Source: Gemmatimonadota bacterium
GTDB taxonomy: Bacteria; Gemmatimonadota; Gemmatimonadetes; Longimicrobiales; Gaopeijiaceae
Direction: 5' to 3'
NCBI GenBank assembly: GCA_022340755.1
Contig: JAJDNI010000174.1
Span: 1 to 43,724, forward strand
Length of the DNA: 43,724 bases
Of the stretch, positions 34,484 through 43,236 are shown piece after piece. The notes under the pieces are model-generated. The model saw nothing but the letters and a program-made list of their open reading frames with translations, searched no databases and was not told the DNA's origin. The translations under genes and the position numbers were made by a program. Within the stretch, counting starts at the first letter, position 1. The number at the start of each line of letters is the position of its first letter.

Positions 34484-34641
34484 CTATTGCTTCCTCGTTC
34501 ACTTGTCCTTGAAGGTCTTCATGTCCGTGGAGAGCCCCCGACTCACCTGGACCGCGGGGTCCACGAAGTGCGCGGCGTAGCCGATGGCCACCGCCGCCTT
34601 TGCATAACCCGTGGGAGTGAGATCGAGTTTCCGGGGATGGT
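34484..34641 (-). other. Spacer with coding-like fragment downstream of the NUDIX gene
   Basis: The minus-strand reading ending at 34499 gives KLDLTPTGYAKAAVAIGYA... and a basic end (KTFKDK). Codon choice looks genome-like, but there is no acceptable start within the gap except a GTG giving about 30 residues, and the upstream part is only a shadow of the NUDIX gene. It could be a very small gene or a decayed fragment. No assignment made. Confidence 0.3.
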
Positions 34642-35103
34642 CTACGGTGTGGCCGGCGACTCGCCCTCGCCGTTCTCGGTGAGCTCCCGAGCCACGCGGA
34701 CCACCTCCCTGGCGTTGTCGTAGGTGATACGCGCCTCGGCCTCCTCCAGGGGAAGCCAAACGCATTCGGTGATCCCCTCGGCCTCTTCGGGGACGGGCTT
34801 ACCCGCCTCCGAAGCCATGAGGTAGAACGCACAGAACTTGTGGATCAGCCTCGTGCCGGCCCGGAAGTACCAATCGATGGTGGCCAGCTCCGGACCGAGC
34901 TTCAGGTCCCCGAGCCCCGTCTCCTCACCGACCTCGCGAAGGGCTGCTTCCCCCGGCCCTTCTCCGTTCTCCAGATGCCCCTTGGGAAGACCCCAGTTCC
35001 CGTACGGATCCCTGATCACCAGGGCCATGGAAACGTCGTCCACCCTCCGGATCACCACACCTCCGGCGCTTCGCTCCACCCGGGCCCTTCCTCGCTTCGT
35101 CAT
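34642..35103 (-). CDS. NUDIX hydrolase
   Basis: A 153-residue NUDIX protein. The NUDIX box [23 protein letters not shown] (G42 x5 E48 x7 R56 E57 V58 x E60 E61 x G63 L64) fits GX5EX7REUXEEXGU exactly. NUDIX enzymes cleave nucleoside diphosphates linked to another group; substrate cannot be read. A Phe/Lys-rich middle ([12 protein letters not shown]) and acidic C-terminus follow. ATG 35103 is 9 nt after the MlaD stop, and the TAG-AGGCGGGGG junction may serve as ribosome site. Confidence 0.85.
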   Translation of the reverse strand: MTKRGRARVERSAGGVVIRRVDDVSMALVIRDPYGNWGLPKGHLENGEGPGEAALREVGEETGLGDLKLGPELATIDWYFRAGTRLIHKFCAFYLMASEAGKPVPEEAEGITECVWLPLEEAEARITYDNAREVVRVARELTENGEGESPATP

Positions 35104-35112
35104 CCCCCGCCT

Positions 35113-36120
35113 CTAGAAGATGGAGAGGCGCACGTAGCGCCGTGGGTTCTCACGCAGGTCCTTCAGCAGCAGGTCGAGCTGCTCGAGGACACCCTCGGCC
35201 CTCACCGCGAACGTGCTGTCGGCCAGGAGTCTGCCCAGCGACCCTCTCCCCGATTCGAGTTGGGCGGTGATCCGGTCGAGACGAGCGAAGGACGAGTCCA
35301 TGCTCGCGAGCGTGCCCCTGAGGTCCCCGGACGAATTGGCGAGGACGCCCGAGACCTTCTGGATGTCGCCGGTCGCCAGCTGCACGTTGTCCATGATGGA
35401 GTCCATCTTGGCGTCGCTCAGGAGCTGCTGCACCCGCTCGAAGGACACACGGGCCGCCCGCGACGCCTGCTCAATCTCGTTGAGCGCGCTGTCCGCGTTG
35501 GCCGTGACGCTGGCGGCCACGGCCGCTTCCCGGTTCACGAGGTCGCGAACCTCCCGAGTCACGGCCTCGATGTTGTCGATGGCCCGAGAGAGGTTCTGGG
35601 CCGTTTGCTCGTTGAACGCCAGCTCCAGCCGGTTCGTGAGGTTGGCGAGGTTGGTCGAGATCTCCTCCGCCGACGCCGTCAATCGGGTCAACTCGGGTAT
35701 CGTATAGCCGCCGATCACCCTCACGTCTGCCGTCGAGTCCACCTTCGGCACGTCGTAGAAGTGATACCGCGGGTAGCGGGATCGGCTCACGATCTCCGCC
35801 TGCCAGTCCCCGAACATGGACTCGGGCGCCACGACGCCCCCGGCGTCCGCGGGGAGCTTCACCTGCTCCTCGAGGTTGACGGACACCCTCACGGCCTGGC
35901 CGTCCGGCTCGACCTGAATGGTGGAGACCCGGCCGATGCGCACCCCCCTGAACACCACCGCGTCACCCGGGGTGAGCTGCGCCACGTCAGGAACCAGGAT
36001 CTGGAGCGGCTCGAGGGGGCGGCCCCAATGCACGCCCTTCAGCCAGAGGGTCCCCACCACCCCCACCGCCACGGCGGCGATGATGACGAACCCCACCAGA
36101 AGCTCCCTCCCCTTGCTCAC
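35113..36120 (-). CDS. mlaD: MlaD family phospholipid-transport MCE protein
   Basis: A 335-residue MCE-domain protein. It has an N-terminal membrane segment (ELLVGFVIIAAVAVGVVGTLWL), then the MCE fold (PLEPLQILVPDVAQLTPGDAVVFRGVRIGRVSTIQVEPDG) to about residue 130, then a long helical region (about 140-335) that could form a coiled coil or bridge. E. coli MlaD is about 183 residues, so the C-terminal half is an extension, as in larger MCE proteins. It should bind the MlaF-MlaE transporter in the inner membrane and move phospholipid across the periplasm. GTG 36120 overlaps the mlaF stop (GTGA). Confidence 0.88.
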   Translation of the reverse strand: MSKGRELLVGFVIIAAVAVGVVGTLWLKGVHWGRPLEPLQILVPDVAQLTPGDAVVFRGVRIGRVSTIQVEPDGQAVRVSVNLEEQVKLPADAGGVVAPESMFGDWQAEIVSRSRYPRYHFYDVPKVDSTADVRVIGGYTIPELTRLTASAEEISTNLANLTNRLELAFNEQTAQNLSRAIDNIEAVTREVRDLVNREAAVAASVTANADSALNEIEQASRAARVSFERVQQLLSDAKMDSIMDNVQLATGDIQKVSGVLANSSGDLRGTLASMDSSFARLDRITAQLESGRGSLGRLLADSTFAVRAEGVLEQLDLLLKDLRENPRRYVRLSIF

Positions 36121-36866
36121 GAAGCCACCTCCAGGAGGTCTGGTCTCCCCTCAATGAAGCCACGAACTACTCGGTCCTGGGTTCCCCGAACCTCGTCGGG
36201 AGTTCCCTCGAAGCGGATCCGACCGTCGTATAGCATGGCGATCCTGTCTGAGATGCGGAACGCGCTGTCCATGTCGTGGGTGATCACCACCCCGGTCACG
36301 CCCAACTCTGAGCGCATGCGTACGATGAGCTGGTCGATCACCGCGGTGGTCACGGGGTCCAGGCCCGTCGTGGGCTCGTCGTAGAGAAGGTACTTCGGCT
36401 CCGTCGCAATCGCCCGAGCAAGACCCGCGCGCTTGCGCTGTCCCCCGGAAAGCTCGGCCGGGAAGCGGTCTCCATAGCCGTCCAGATCCACCAGGTGGAG
36501 GCACTCCTCCACACGGGCGGAGATGCGCGCGGGCGTCCATCCGGGGATGCGCTTCAGTCCCATGCCGACGTTGTCGTTGACGGTCATGGAGTCGAAGAGA
36601 GCAGCGAACTGGAAGACGTAGCCCACGTCGCGGCGGAGCTCGTACAGCTCCTCCTGGGAGAGCACGGAGACGTTCCGGCCGTCGACCCACACCTCCCCGC
36701 TATCCGGCTCGAGCAGTCCGACGACATGCTTCAGGGCCACGGACTTGCCCACGCCCGATCCACCGATGATCGAGAGGGTCTGGCCCTCCTCGATGTCCAG
36801 GGAGAAGCCCGTGAGCACCTGCTTCTCACCGAAGGCCTTGTGGACGTCAATCAAGCGGATGCTCAT
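36117..36866 (-). CDS. mlaF: MlaF family phospholipid ABC transporter ATPase
   Basis: A 249-residue ATPase of the Mla system. Walker A GGSGVGKS at 35-42, Q-loop Q86, signature LSGGQ at 139-143 and Walker B YLLYDEP at 159-165 are intact, and THDMDS provides the H-loop. ATG 36866 overlaps the mlaE stop as ATGA, and its own stop overlaps the mlaD GTG, so the three proteins are translationally coupled in the order MlaE, MlaF, MlaD. mlaB and mlaC homologues are not seen in the window. Confidence 0.93.
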   Translation of the reverse strand: MSIRLIDVHKAFGEKQVLTGFSLDIEEGQTLSIIGGSGVGKSVALKHVVGLLEPDSGEVWVDGRNVSVLSQEELYELRRDVGYVFQFAALFDSMTVNDNVGMGLKRIPGWTPARISARVEECLHLVDLDGYGDRFPAELSGGQRKRAGLARAIATEPKYLLYDEPTTGLDPVTTAVIDQLIVRMRSELGVTGVVITHDMDSAFRISDRIAMLYDGRIRFEGTPDEVRGTQDRVVRGFIEGRPDLLEVAS

Positions 36867-37648
36867 TTCAGCAGCACCGCCGCCCAGAAGGCATCCAGGA
36901 CCAGGATGATCATGCTGCTGACCACCACCGAGCGGGTGGTGGCACGGCCGACGCCCTCCGCGCCTCCCGTCGTACCGAATCCGAAGAAGCACCCCACCGA
37001 GGTCACGGTGATGCCGAAGCTCACGGACTTGATGACCGAGAACCAGACGTCCCACGAGCGGAAGAAGAGGCGTAGCCCCTTGAGGAACTCCTGCGACGAC
37101 ATGTCCAGGAGGGAGAGGGACGTGGCCCACCCCGCCAGGACACCCACTCCGTTGGCCAGAAGCACCACCATGGGAAACATGAGCGCGCCGGCGAGGACAC
37201 GAGGCACCACTAGGTATGCGTTGGGATCGTAGGCGAGCGTCTCCAGCGCGTCCACCTGCTCGGTCACGCGCATCGTGCCGATCTCCGCGGCGATGTTCGC
37301 CCCCACCCGTCCCGAAAGCGCCAACCCCGTGAGGACGGGGCCCAACTCCAGCACCATCGTCTTGCCCACCAGCGTCCCCACGAAATACAGCGGGATCGCA
37401 CCGGTGAACGTGTACGAAGCCTGAAGAGAGAGCACGACACCCGTGAACAGGGCGATGAACAGGGCGATGGGGACCGAATCCACACCGATCTTCGCCATCT
37501 GTGGCAAGAGGTGCGGTCCCCAGATGGACCCCTTCCGGAGGGCTCGGACGGCACCGAGGCCCAACTGCCCTGCGCGACCCACGGCCGCCACGGCGGAAAG
37601 CACGGCTTGGCCCACGGCCTCGACGGGTCTGAGCAGGGAGATGCGCAT
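36863..37648 (-). CDS. mlaE: MlaE family phospholipid ABC transporter permease
   Basis: A 261-residue MlaE/YrbE-type permease. It has the characteristic conserved stretch GPVLTGLALSGRVGANIAAEIGTMRVTEQVDALETLAYDP and five or so membrane segments (SVPIALFIALFTGVVLSLQASY, FPMVVLLANGVGVLAGW, ITVTSVGCFFGFG). It forms the inner-membrane channel with MlaF, moving phospholipids for outer-membrane asymmetry. ATG 37648 is the first gene of the operon; a 114-nt gap separates it from the unknown gene upstream. Confidence 0.93.
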   Translation of the reverse strand: MRISLLRPVEAVGQAVLSAVAAVGRAGQLGLGAVRALRKGSIWGPHLLPQMAKIGVDSVPIALFIALFTGVVLSLQASYTFTGAIPLYFVGTLVGKTMVLELGPVLTGLALSGRVGANIAAEIGTMRVTEQVDALETLAYDPNAYLVVPRVLAGALMFPMVVLLANGVGVLAGWATSLSLLDMSSQEFLKGLRLFFRSWDVWFSVIKSVSFGITVTSVGCFFGFGTTGGAEGVGRATTRSVVVSSMIILVLDAFWAAVLLK

Positions 37649-37762
37649 GATTGCGAAGATAAGGCGGCGCGGCGGAAAACGGAGGGGCCCCAGTCGGCGG
37701 TGGGACCCCAGGCGGGCGACCCCGACCGGATGCTCGCGTGCCGGGCGGAAGCGCCCCGGACT

Positions 37763-38110
37763 CTATCGGGCTCCTTCGGCCTCCAGCGTGAACTCCACTT
37801 CTTCCTCCCGTACTCCCGCAGGGTCCGGCAGCGCGTACGAGATTCGGATCCGCCGGACCGCGGCCTTGGGATCGGCCACCACCACTTCGAAGTCCAGCGA
37901 TTGGTCCGAGGAGACGATGCGGGTGCGCACGCGTTCCCCTGGCTCCGCCTGGGGACGTGACGGGTTGCGGAACAGTGTCTTCGTGGATTGACGCCCGGTC
38001 TCGAGCTGACGTGTCACTTTGACCTGCCGGAGCCAGTCCGGCTGGAACTCAACGCCGTACTCGAAGCCGCGCTGGTCGGCTCCGTGACCCTCGCGATTAT
38101 GTCTGGCCAC
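37763..38110 (-). CDS. Hypothetical protein (115 aa)
   Basis: A 115-residue soluble protein starting at GTG 38110 with GGAG upstream. It is basic at the N-terminus (MARHNREGHGADQRG) and carries a beta-strand-rich C-terminal half (SSDQSLDFEVVVADPKAAVRRIRISYALPDPAGVREEEVEFTLEAE). No family is recognised. It may be co-transcribed with mlaEFD, since the gap is about 114 nt, but no function follows from that. Confidence 0.55.
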   Translation of the reverse strand: MARHNREGHGADQRGFEYGVEFQPDWLRQVKVTRQLETGRQSTKTLFRNPSRPQAEPGERVRTRIVSSDQSLDFEVVVADPKAAVRRIRISYALPDPAGVREEEVEFTLEAEGAR

Positions 38111-38621
38111 CCGCTCGCTCCAGGAGAAGATGCCTATCCAAGAATGAAGAAAAACCTGTAAACGAATGTTTCGTTACAGGTGTCCAAAAGTCAAGTTTTC
38201 GGGAGGCATGGACCGTCGGGACCCCGTGCCCACCAACGATCATCGGCCCTTGGCCCATAGAGATTTTCCCGGTCCTTGGATCGAGCCGGTGTCTCAAGAT
38301 CCTGCAGAAATTGGAGTCGCGTGGCGTCGGCGCGGGCGCTCTACCCGGTGAAGTGGCACGATCTCGGCGGGCCACGCTCGCTCGGGCTCGGCCACTCGAC
38401 TCCACCACGGGTCGATGTGGTATCTTGACCGGGTCGTCCGCGGTGCCTTACCTTGGCCCTCGTTCCCAACAAGCTCGACGCGCGTACCGGCCCCCCACCG
38501 CCCGGTGGACCACTTGGGGCTATCCAACCCTCGCCAGACCCGGCCCTCGGGCCGTGACGCACTCGCCGTAGTCCCGCTTCGCGGCCGCCCGGGCCGTGCC
38601 GTTCCCCAGACGGAGCCTTCC
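38111..38621. promoter_or_regulatory. Divergent leader region of rho and the 115-aa gene
   Basis: A 511-bp region with no credible gene; the short plus-strand ORFs are low-quality. It holds an inverted repeat (38155-38180), a possible minus-strand promoter (TTGACT at 38189-38194 with a poor -10), and a plus-strand promoter candidate TTGACC (38425-38430)/TTACCT (38448-38453, 17-nt spacer) for rho. The segment 38451-38621 is visibly C-rich relative to G, as expected of a Rho-utilisation leader and consistent with autoregulation of rho, though that is inference. Confidence 0.5.
38155..38180. repeat. Inverted repeat near the 115-aa gene start
   Basis: CCTGTAA (38155-38161) and CGAA (38163-38166) pair with TTCG (38170-38173) and TTACAGG (38174-38180); A38162 is bulged. 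On the minus strand the stem is followed by TTTTTCTTC, so it looks like a terminator or attenuator about 45 nt before GTG 38110. It may instead be an operator. Confidence 0.55.
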
Positions 38622-39875
38622 GTGGACATCTCCGAGCTCAAGAGCAAGAACGTCGCCGAGCTACACGATCTGGCCGAAGAGCTGGGCATCACCAACTACA
38701 CCAGCATGCGGAAGCAGGACCTCATCTTCCGCATCGAGCAGGCCCTCCTGGAGGGAGACGTGGTGCTCCGGGCCGAGGGCGTCCTCGAGATCCTCCCGGA
38801 GGGGTACGGCTTCCTCCGCTCCCAGGACTGGAACTACCTCTACGGGCCCGATGACATCTACGTCAGTCCCTCGCAGATCAAGCGATTCGATCTGCGCACG
38901 GGCGACACCATCCTCGGGCAGGTGCGGCCTCCGAAGGACGGAGAGCGCTATCTGGCGCTTCTCAAGGTCGAGACCATCAACGGCCTCGACCCCGAGTCGA
39001 CCAAACACCGCGTGAGCTTCGACAATCTGAGGCCCCGGTATCCCGAAGACCGGCTGCATCTCGAGATCGAGGGCGGCAACCTCACCATGCGCGTGGTCGA
39101 CCTCATCTCTCCCGTGGGCAAGGGTCAGCGCGGGCTGATCGTGTCACCCCCCAAGGCGGGAAAGACCACCATCCTCCAACAGATGGCGAACTCCATCTCC
39201 ACCAACCACCCCGACGTGCACCTCATCGTCCTGCTCATCGACGAGAGGCCGGAGGAGGTAACGGACATGGAGGAGCACGTCGAGGCGGAGGTCATCTCCT
39301 CGACGTTCGACGAGCCGGCGGAGCGCCACGTACAGGTGGCCGAGATGGTCATGGAGAAGGCCAAGAGGCTCGTCGAGCATGGGAAGGACGTGGTGATCCT
39401 CCTGGACTCCATCACGCGGTTGGCTCGAGCCTACAACGTCACCGTTCCCCACTCGGGGAAGATCCTTTCCGGCGGCGTGGACGCGAACGCGCTCCACAAG
39501 CCCAAGCGCTTCTTCGGCGCGGCACGGAACATCGAGGAGGGAGGCTCCCTCACCATCATCGCCACCGCGCTGATCGAGACCGGAAGTCGCATGGACGAGG
39601 TGATCTTCGAGGAGTTCAAGGGAACGGGGAACATGGAGATCATCCTCGACCGGCACATCTCGGACAAGCGCATCTTCCCGGCCATCGACCTCAACCGGTC
39701 GGGGACACGCAGGGAGGAGCTGCTCCTCTCGGACACGGAGCTGAACCGGGTCTACCTGCTGCGCAACTTCCTCTCCGACATGCCGCCCGCGGAAGCCATC
39801 GAGTTCTTGCTCACGCGCATGAAGCGGACCGAGAGGAACCAGGAGTTCCTGGATTCCATGGCGCAGGGGGAGTAG
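38622..39875 (+). CDS. rho: Transcription termination factor Rho
   Basis: A 417-residue Rho helicase, close to the 419 of E. coli. The N-terminal Rho-N and RNA-binding CSD ([16 protein letters not shown]...[19 protein letters not shown]) are followed by the Walker [10 protein letters not shown] at 175-183, [10 protein letters not shown], Walker [16 protein letters not shown], and the [25 protein letters not shown] arginine-finger region. GTG 38622 ([14 protein letters not shown]) matches the family N-terminus and has GGAG upstream. Terminates transcription on C-rich RNA. Converges with the PRTase. Confidence 0.97.
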   Translation: MDISELKSKNVAELHDLAEELGITNYTSMRKQDLIFRIEQALLEGDVVLRAEGVLEILPEGYGFLRSQDWNYLYGPDDIYVSPSQIKRFDLRTGDTILGQVRPPKDGERYLALLKVETINGLDPESTKHRVSFDNLRPRYPEDRLHLEIEGGNLTMRVVDLISPVGKGQRGLIVSPPKAGKTTILQQMANSISTNHPDVHLIVLLIDERPEEVTDMEEHVEAEVISSTFDEPAERHVQVAEMVMEKAKRLVEHGKDVVILLDSITRLARAYNVTVPHSGKILSGGVDANALHKPKRFFGAARNIEEGGSLTIIATALIETGSRMDEVIFEEFKGTGNMEIILDRHISDKRIFPAIDLNRSGTRREELLLSDTELNRVYLLRNFLSDMPPAEAIEFLLTRMKRTERNQEFLDSMAQGE

Positions 39876-39876
39876 A

Positions 39877-39966
39877 CGGTTCGTCGGAGAGGCGAGAGCC
39901 CTTCGCTCTGAGCGACGCGCGTCTGGCGAGTAGCTCTGGCGGGGACGCTCAAGGCCCGACGAACCG
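39877..39966. repeat. Structured element between convergent rho and PRTase genes
   Basis: An 11-bp perfect inverted repeat, CGGTTCGTCGG (39877-39887) with CCGACGAACCG (39956-39966), encloses about 68 nt with smaller GAGAGC/GCTCT-type stems inside. It starts right after the rho stop (TAG, 39873-39875). It could be a complex terminator or a small structured RNA; there is no T-run. Confidence 0.5.
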
Positions 39967-39983
39967 CCCGAGGGTGCGACCCT

Positions 39984-40526
39984 CTATTCGTCCAGGACTT
40001 CCTCGTAGCGCGGATTCACCACCAGCTCGCGCCCCTCGAAGACCTTCCGGTCCCAGGGGTAGATGACCGTGGCGTCGGTCACCAGGGCGTAGTAATCGGG
40101 CTTGTATCCGCGGCTGCGGGCAAAGCTCGTAGCTGTCCTCACCTCTGCGGGACGTACGTCGCGGGTGGCGGCCAGAGCGAGTCGCAGCGTCTCACCCGAC
40201 GTCACGATCTCGTCCACCAGGAGCACCCGCTTGCCCGCCGCCTGGGACGGAGCGGCCGACAAAATGGCCGGGCGCTGGCGCACGACCTCCTCACCTTCCC
40301 TGCGCGTGATCTTCAATGAGTAGAAGTCGAGACGTAGGATAGAGGCGATCACGGCCCCGGGGATGACGCCGGCGCACGCGATGCCCACCACGACCTCGGG
40401 ATCGAAGTCGCGGGCGACCTTCAGGGCGAGGGCCCTGCACAGCTCTCCGAACATCTCCCAGGAGACGTCCAGGAACTCGTCGGGGCGGGGCACGACACCG
40501 GGCATGGCGAAGCTGGGCGGATGCAT
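39984..40526 (-). CDS. Purine-type phosphoribosyltransferase
   Basis: A 180-residue type I phosphoribosyltransferase. The PRPP loop VLLVDEIVTSGET at 101-113 is diagnostic, with GIACAGVIPGA near 49 (flexible-loop/hood start). The class covers Hpt/Gpt/xanthine PRTases and adenine PRTase-like proteins, and the exact base cannot be read. ATG 40526 is chosen because an AGG lies at good spacing; a GTG at 40532 would add two residues. Cytoplasmic purine salvage is the likely role. Confidence 0.85.
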   Translation of the reverse strand: MHPPSFAMPGVVPRPDEFLDVSWEMFGELCRALALKVARDFDPEVVVGIACAGVIPGAVIASILRLDFYSLKITRREGEEVVRQRPAILSAAPSQAAGKRVLLVDEIVTSGETLRLALAATRDVRPAEVRTATSFARSRGYKPDYYALVTDATVIYPWDRKVFEGRELVVNPRYEEVLDE

Positions 40527-40667
40527 GGTCACAACCTATCGTGCAGAGGTAGGGGGAGCAACGAGAAAAATGGCGTCACCGAATGGCTTTCGGGACGCCG
40601 GCGCGCATCGGCAGTCTGGCCCGTCGGCGTTGACTCCCCGGGAATCCCGGCGCGATTCTTACCCCCC

Positions 40668-41114
40668 ATGTCCGAAGACGTCGCAGCTCAAGCCGACCGC
40701 AAGCTCGAGGAAGCGCTCGCCCGCGAAGGCGCGCGCGACCCACGGGAGTTCTACCGTCAGCGCCTGCGGGAGCTGAAGCAGGCCAACTCCGAGGGGTACG
40801 CGAAGGCGGTCGCGTACTACCGCGACACGCTCATCCCGGACGTCGCGTCGGGAGCGGCGGCACCCCTGGAGGCGTGGACCGAGTATGGCCGTCGCCTGGC
40901 TCAGTCCCTTGCACCGGGCCGAACCGTGGCGGTGGACGGGACGGGGCGTGCCCATCCCTACGAGGCCCCCGCCCCGCGGGACCAGCTCGTGTTGCACCTT
41001 CCCGAAGGAAAGGGCGGCCGCGCCCTTCTGGTGGGACTCCCGGCCGAGCTCACCGCAGCGCAGCGTGCCACGTACGACGTCCTGGTGAGTGGCAAGCTCA
41101 AGCTCAGGGACTGA
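40668..41114 (+). CDS. Hypothetical protein (148 aa)
   Basis: A 148-residue soluble protein. Residues 1-75 look helical with coiled-coil-like charged patterns (QADRKLEEALAREGARDPREFYRQRLRELKQANSEGYAKAV), the remainder mixed (LAPGRTVAVDGTGRAHPYEAPAPRDQLVLHLPEGKGGRALLVGLPAELTAAQ). A promoter-like TTGACT (40630-40635) lies upstream, with weak GATTCT 18 nt further, so the mRNA may be nearly leaderless. No family recognised. It converges with the FakA-FakB gene. Confidence 0.6.
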   Translation: MSEDVAAQADRKLEEALAREGARDPREFYRQRLRELKQANSEGYAKAVAYYRDTLIPDVASGAAAPLEAWTEYGRRLAQSLAPGRTVAVDGTGRAHPYEAPAPRDQLVLHLPEGKGGRALLVGLPAELTAAQRATYDVLVSGKLKLRD

Positions 41115-41191
41115 AGCACGCGTCGGGGCCCTCCTCCGCCCTCGCCTTTCGCGGCGTCCTGGTCAGCCGCCCCCGACCACCGACACCGCCC

Positions 41192-43030
41192 TCAGTCTTC
41201 TTCCACGAGGTAGGCCACGCCCCAGGCCCCGAGGCCCAGGTGCGTGGAGAGAACTGGTGTGGCGGCGGAGGCCAGGATCTCCACGTCGTCTCCGAAGCGG
41301 GCACGGAGGGCGTCCGTGACCGGATCGATGATGTCCCGGTCGCCGACGTGGACGACGCCGAAGCGCACGCGAGCCCCGCGGGGGATCCGCCGCTCCAGCT
41401 CGGCCAGAAGGACGGCTCGGGCACGGGCCATCCCCATCGCACGGCTAACCGGCTCAACCGCTCCCTCGGCATTCAACGCGAGGACCGGCTTGACGCTGAG
41501 CATCGACCCCAGCAACGCCCGCCCTCGACCGACGCGGCCGGAGGCCAGAAGTCGGTCGAAGGTATCGACGGTGAACAGGATTCCGGAGCGCCGGCGGGTC
41601 TCGACGAGCTCCCGTACGATCTCCTCGGGCGATCGAGCCAACTCGGCGAGCTCACACGCCTTCATGACAAGGAGCCCCTGCAGGAGCGAGGCGCTCCGAG
41701 AGTCCATCAGGTGCACGGGAGCGCCGTGGAACCTGCCGGCCGCCGCCACCGCCGACGCGTAGGTACCAGACAGTGAGGAGCCGAGGATCACTCCCACCAC
41801 CGACTCCCCGTCCTCGGTCGCCCGCGCGAAGCTATCCAGGAAGTCCGCGGGAGTCGCCTGGCTGGTGGTGGGCAGCGTCTCGGCGTCGGCCATGCGCCGC
41901 TGGAATTCTTCGGCGGTGATGTCGATGCCGTCCCGATAGGTCCGGTCGGCATCCACCAGGAGAAGGGGGGTGACCTGGATGCCGTGCGCCCGGATGATCT
42001 CTTCCGGAAGGTCGGCGGCGCTGTCGGTTACCACCACCACCGGCCGCCGGGCGAGTCGGATGTGCTGATCGGCGGCGCGCTCCACAGCCTCGTGCTGTGC
42101 GTGCATGTCCTCGGCCTTGTGGGTCACCAGCTTGCCCAGTCCGCGGAGGTATGCGAACACGCCCGAAGGGTCGTCGGTGTGCACGTGGATCTTGAGCATC
42201 GCCCCGGAGCGGATGACGATGAGCGAGTCCCCGTGGTCCCGAAGGTACGCCCGCACGTCGGCCTGCGTGGGGAGAGCATCGCCTCTCACCAGGGCCTCGG
42301 TGCAAAAGCGGTACGTCTCCGACACATCCGGAAAATCCACCCGCGCGGCTGCGGCCTCTCCGGTGTCGAAATCGGCCTCGGGGCTCGCCACCACCGGGTC
42401 ACCGTGCATGAAGAGGAGGACGCCTTCGAGGAGGCTCACGAAGCCCTTGGCACCTGCATCCACGACGCCGGCGTGCCGCAGCACGGGCAGCAGCTCTGGC
42501 GTGCGAGCCAGCGACACCCGGGCGCGATCCACGAGGTGCTGAACCAGGGGAGCGAAGTCCCCCTGATCCGGGCTCGCGGCCTCCGCCGTATCACGCATCA
42601 CCGTGAGAATCGTGCCTTCCACGGGCCTCTCGAGCGCCTGATGGAGGTTCCGCACCCCGGCGCGCAGCGCCTCACCGAACTCGCAGGTGGTGATGCGGAC
42701 CCGGTCTCGGAGATCTTCCGCGAACCCCAGGAGGAAATGGGACAGCATCATGCCACAGTTGCCCCGAGCCCCGAGCACGGCCGCCTGGGCGGCCTCTCGG
42801 GCGACCGTCGCCACGGACTGGTCCTGGTTGGGGCGGAGGTGGTCGGCGATGGCGCGGACGGTGAGGGCGAGGTTCGTTCCCGTGTCGCCATCGGGTACCG
42901 GAAACACGTTGATGCGATTGAGCTCCGCCCGCTGGCTCTGCGCGTATTCGCAGGCCGCGACCAGCGTGCGGCGCAGGCGCGGGCCGTCCAGGTATCCGAT
43001 CTGCACGGGCAAGCTCAAGGACATGGTCAT
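41192..43030 (-). CDS. FakA-FakB fusion: fatty-acid kinase and DegV fatty-acid-binding protein
   Basis: A 612-residue protein joining two parts that are separate proteins in Staphylococcus. The DhaL/FakA ATP-binding domain (about 1-210) has NVFPVPDGDTGTNL (DGDTGTN at 47-53) and GARGNCG at 87-93. A middle domain follows with IHVHTDDP at 281-288, the FakA middle-domain motif. From about 329 is a DegV/FakB domain: VVVVTDSAADLPEEII, TTSQATPADF at 388, GSSLSGTY at 417-424. FakB presents a fatty acid for phosphorylation by FakA, producing acyl-phosphate for phospholipid synthesis. FakA's C-terminal domain is missing. The start may be ATG 43030 or 43024. Confidence 0.88.
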   Translation of the reverse strand: MTMSLSLPVQIGYLDGPRLRRTLVAACEYAQSQRAELNRINVFPVPDGDTGTNLALTVRAIADHLRPNQDQSVATVAREAAQAAVLGARGNCGMMLSHFLLGFAEDLRDRVRITTCEFGEALRAGVRNLHQALERPVEGTILTVMRDTAEAASPDQGDFAPLVQHLVDRARVSLARTPELLPVLRHAGVVDAGAKGFVSLLEGVLLFMHGDPVVASPEADFDTGEAAAARVDFPDVSETYRFCTEALVRGDALPTQADVRAYLRDHGDSLIVIRSGAMLKIHVHTDDPSGVFAYLRGLGKLVTHKAEDMHAQHEAVERAADQHIRLARRPVVVVTDSAADLPEEIIRAHGIQVTPLLLVDADRTYRDGIDITAEEFQRRMADAETLPTTSQATPADFLDSFARATEDGESVVGVILGSSLSGTYASAVAAAGRFHGAPVHLMDSRSASLLQGLLVMKACELAELARSPEEIVRELVETRRRSGILFTVDTFDRLLASGRVGRGRALLGSMLSVKPVLALNAEGAVEPVSRAMGMARARAVLLAELERRIPRGARVRFGVVHVGDRDIIDPVTDALRARFGDDVEILASAATPVLSTHLGLGAWGVAYLVEED

Positions 43031-43236
43031 GAGTAGACTAAGTCTCGGGGTGGCGGGGCGCGGACGCTAGCGCCAAGTTGCCCGAGTGCAGCAAAGTCCT
43101 CCTCGTCGAGGTCGCCCGCAAGCCGCATCAGGCCACGCCGTTCCCATGGAATCCGACGAAATCGGACGGCGGCCCGGGGGACATTCCGGGGACTCTTGCC
43201 TAACCCTCGCAGGGGCGAAGGTGTCCATATAGTGGA
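43031..43236. other. Divergent spacer before the last gene
   Basis: About 206 bp between divergent genes with no ORF supported. It should carry promoters for both, but I see no clear hexamer pair for either. Confidence 0.35.
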
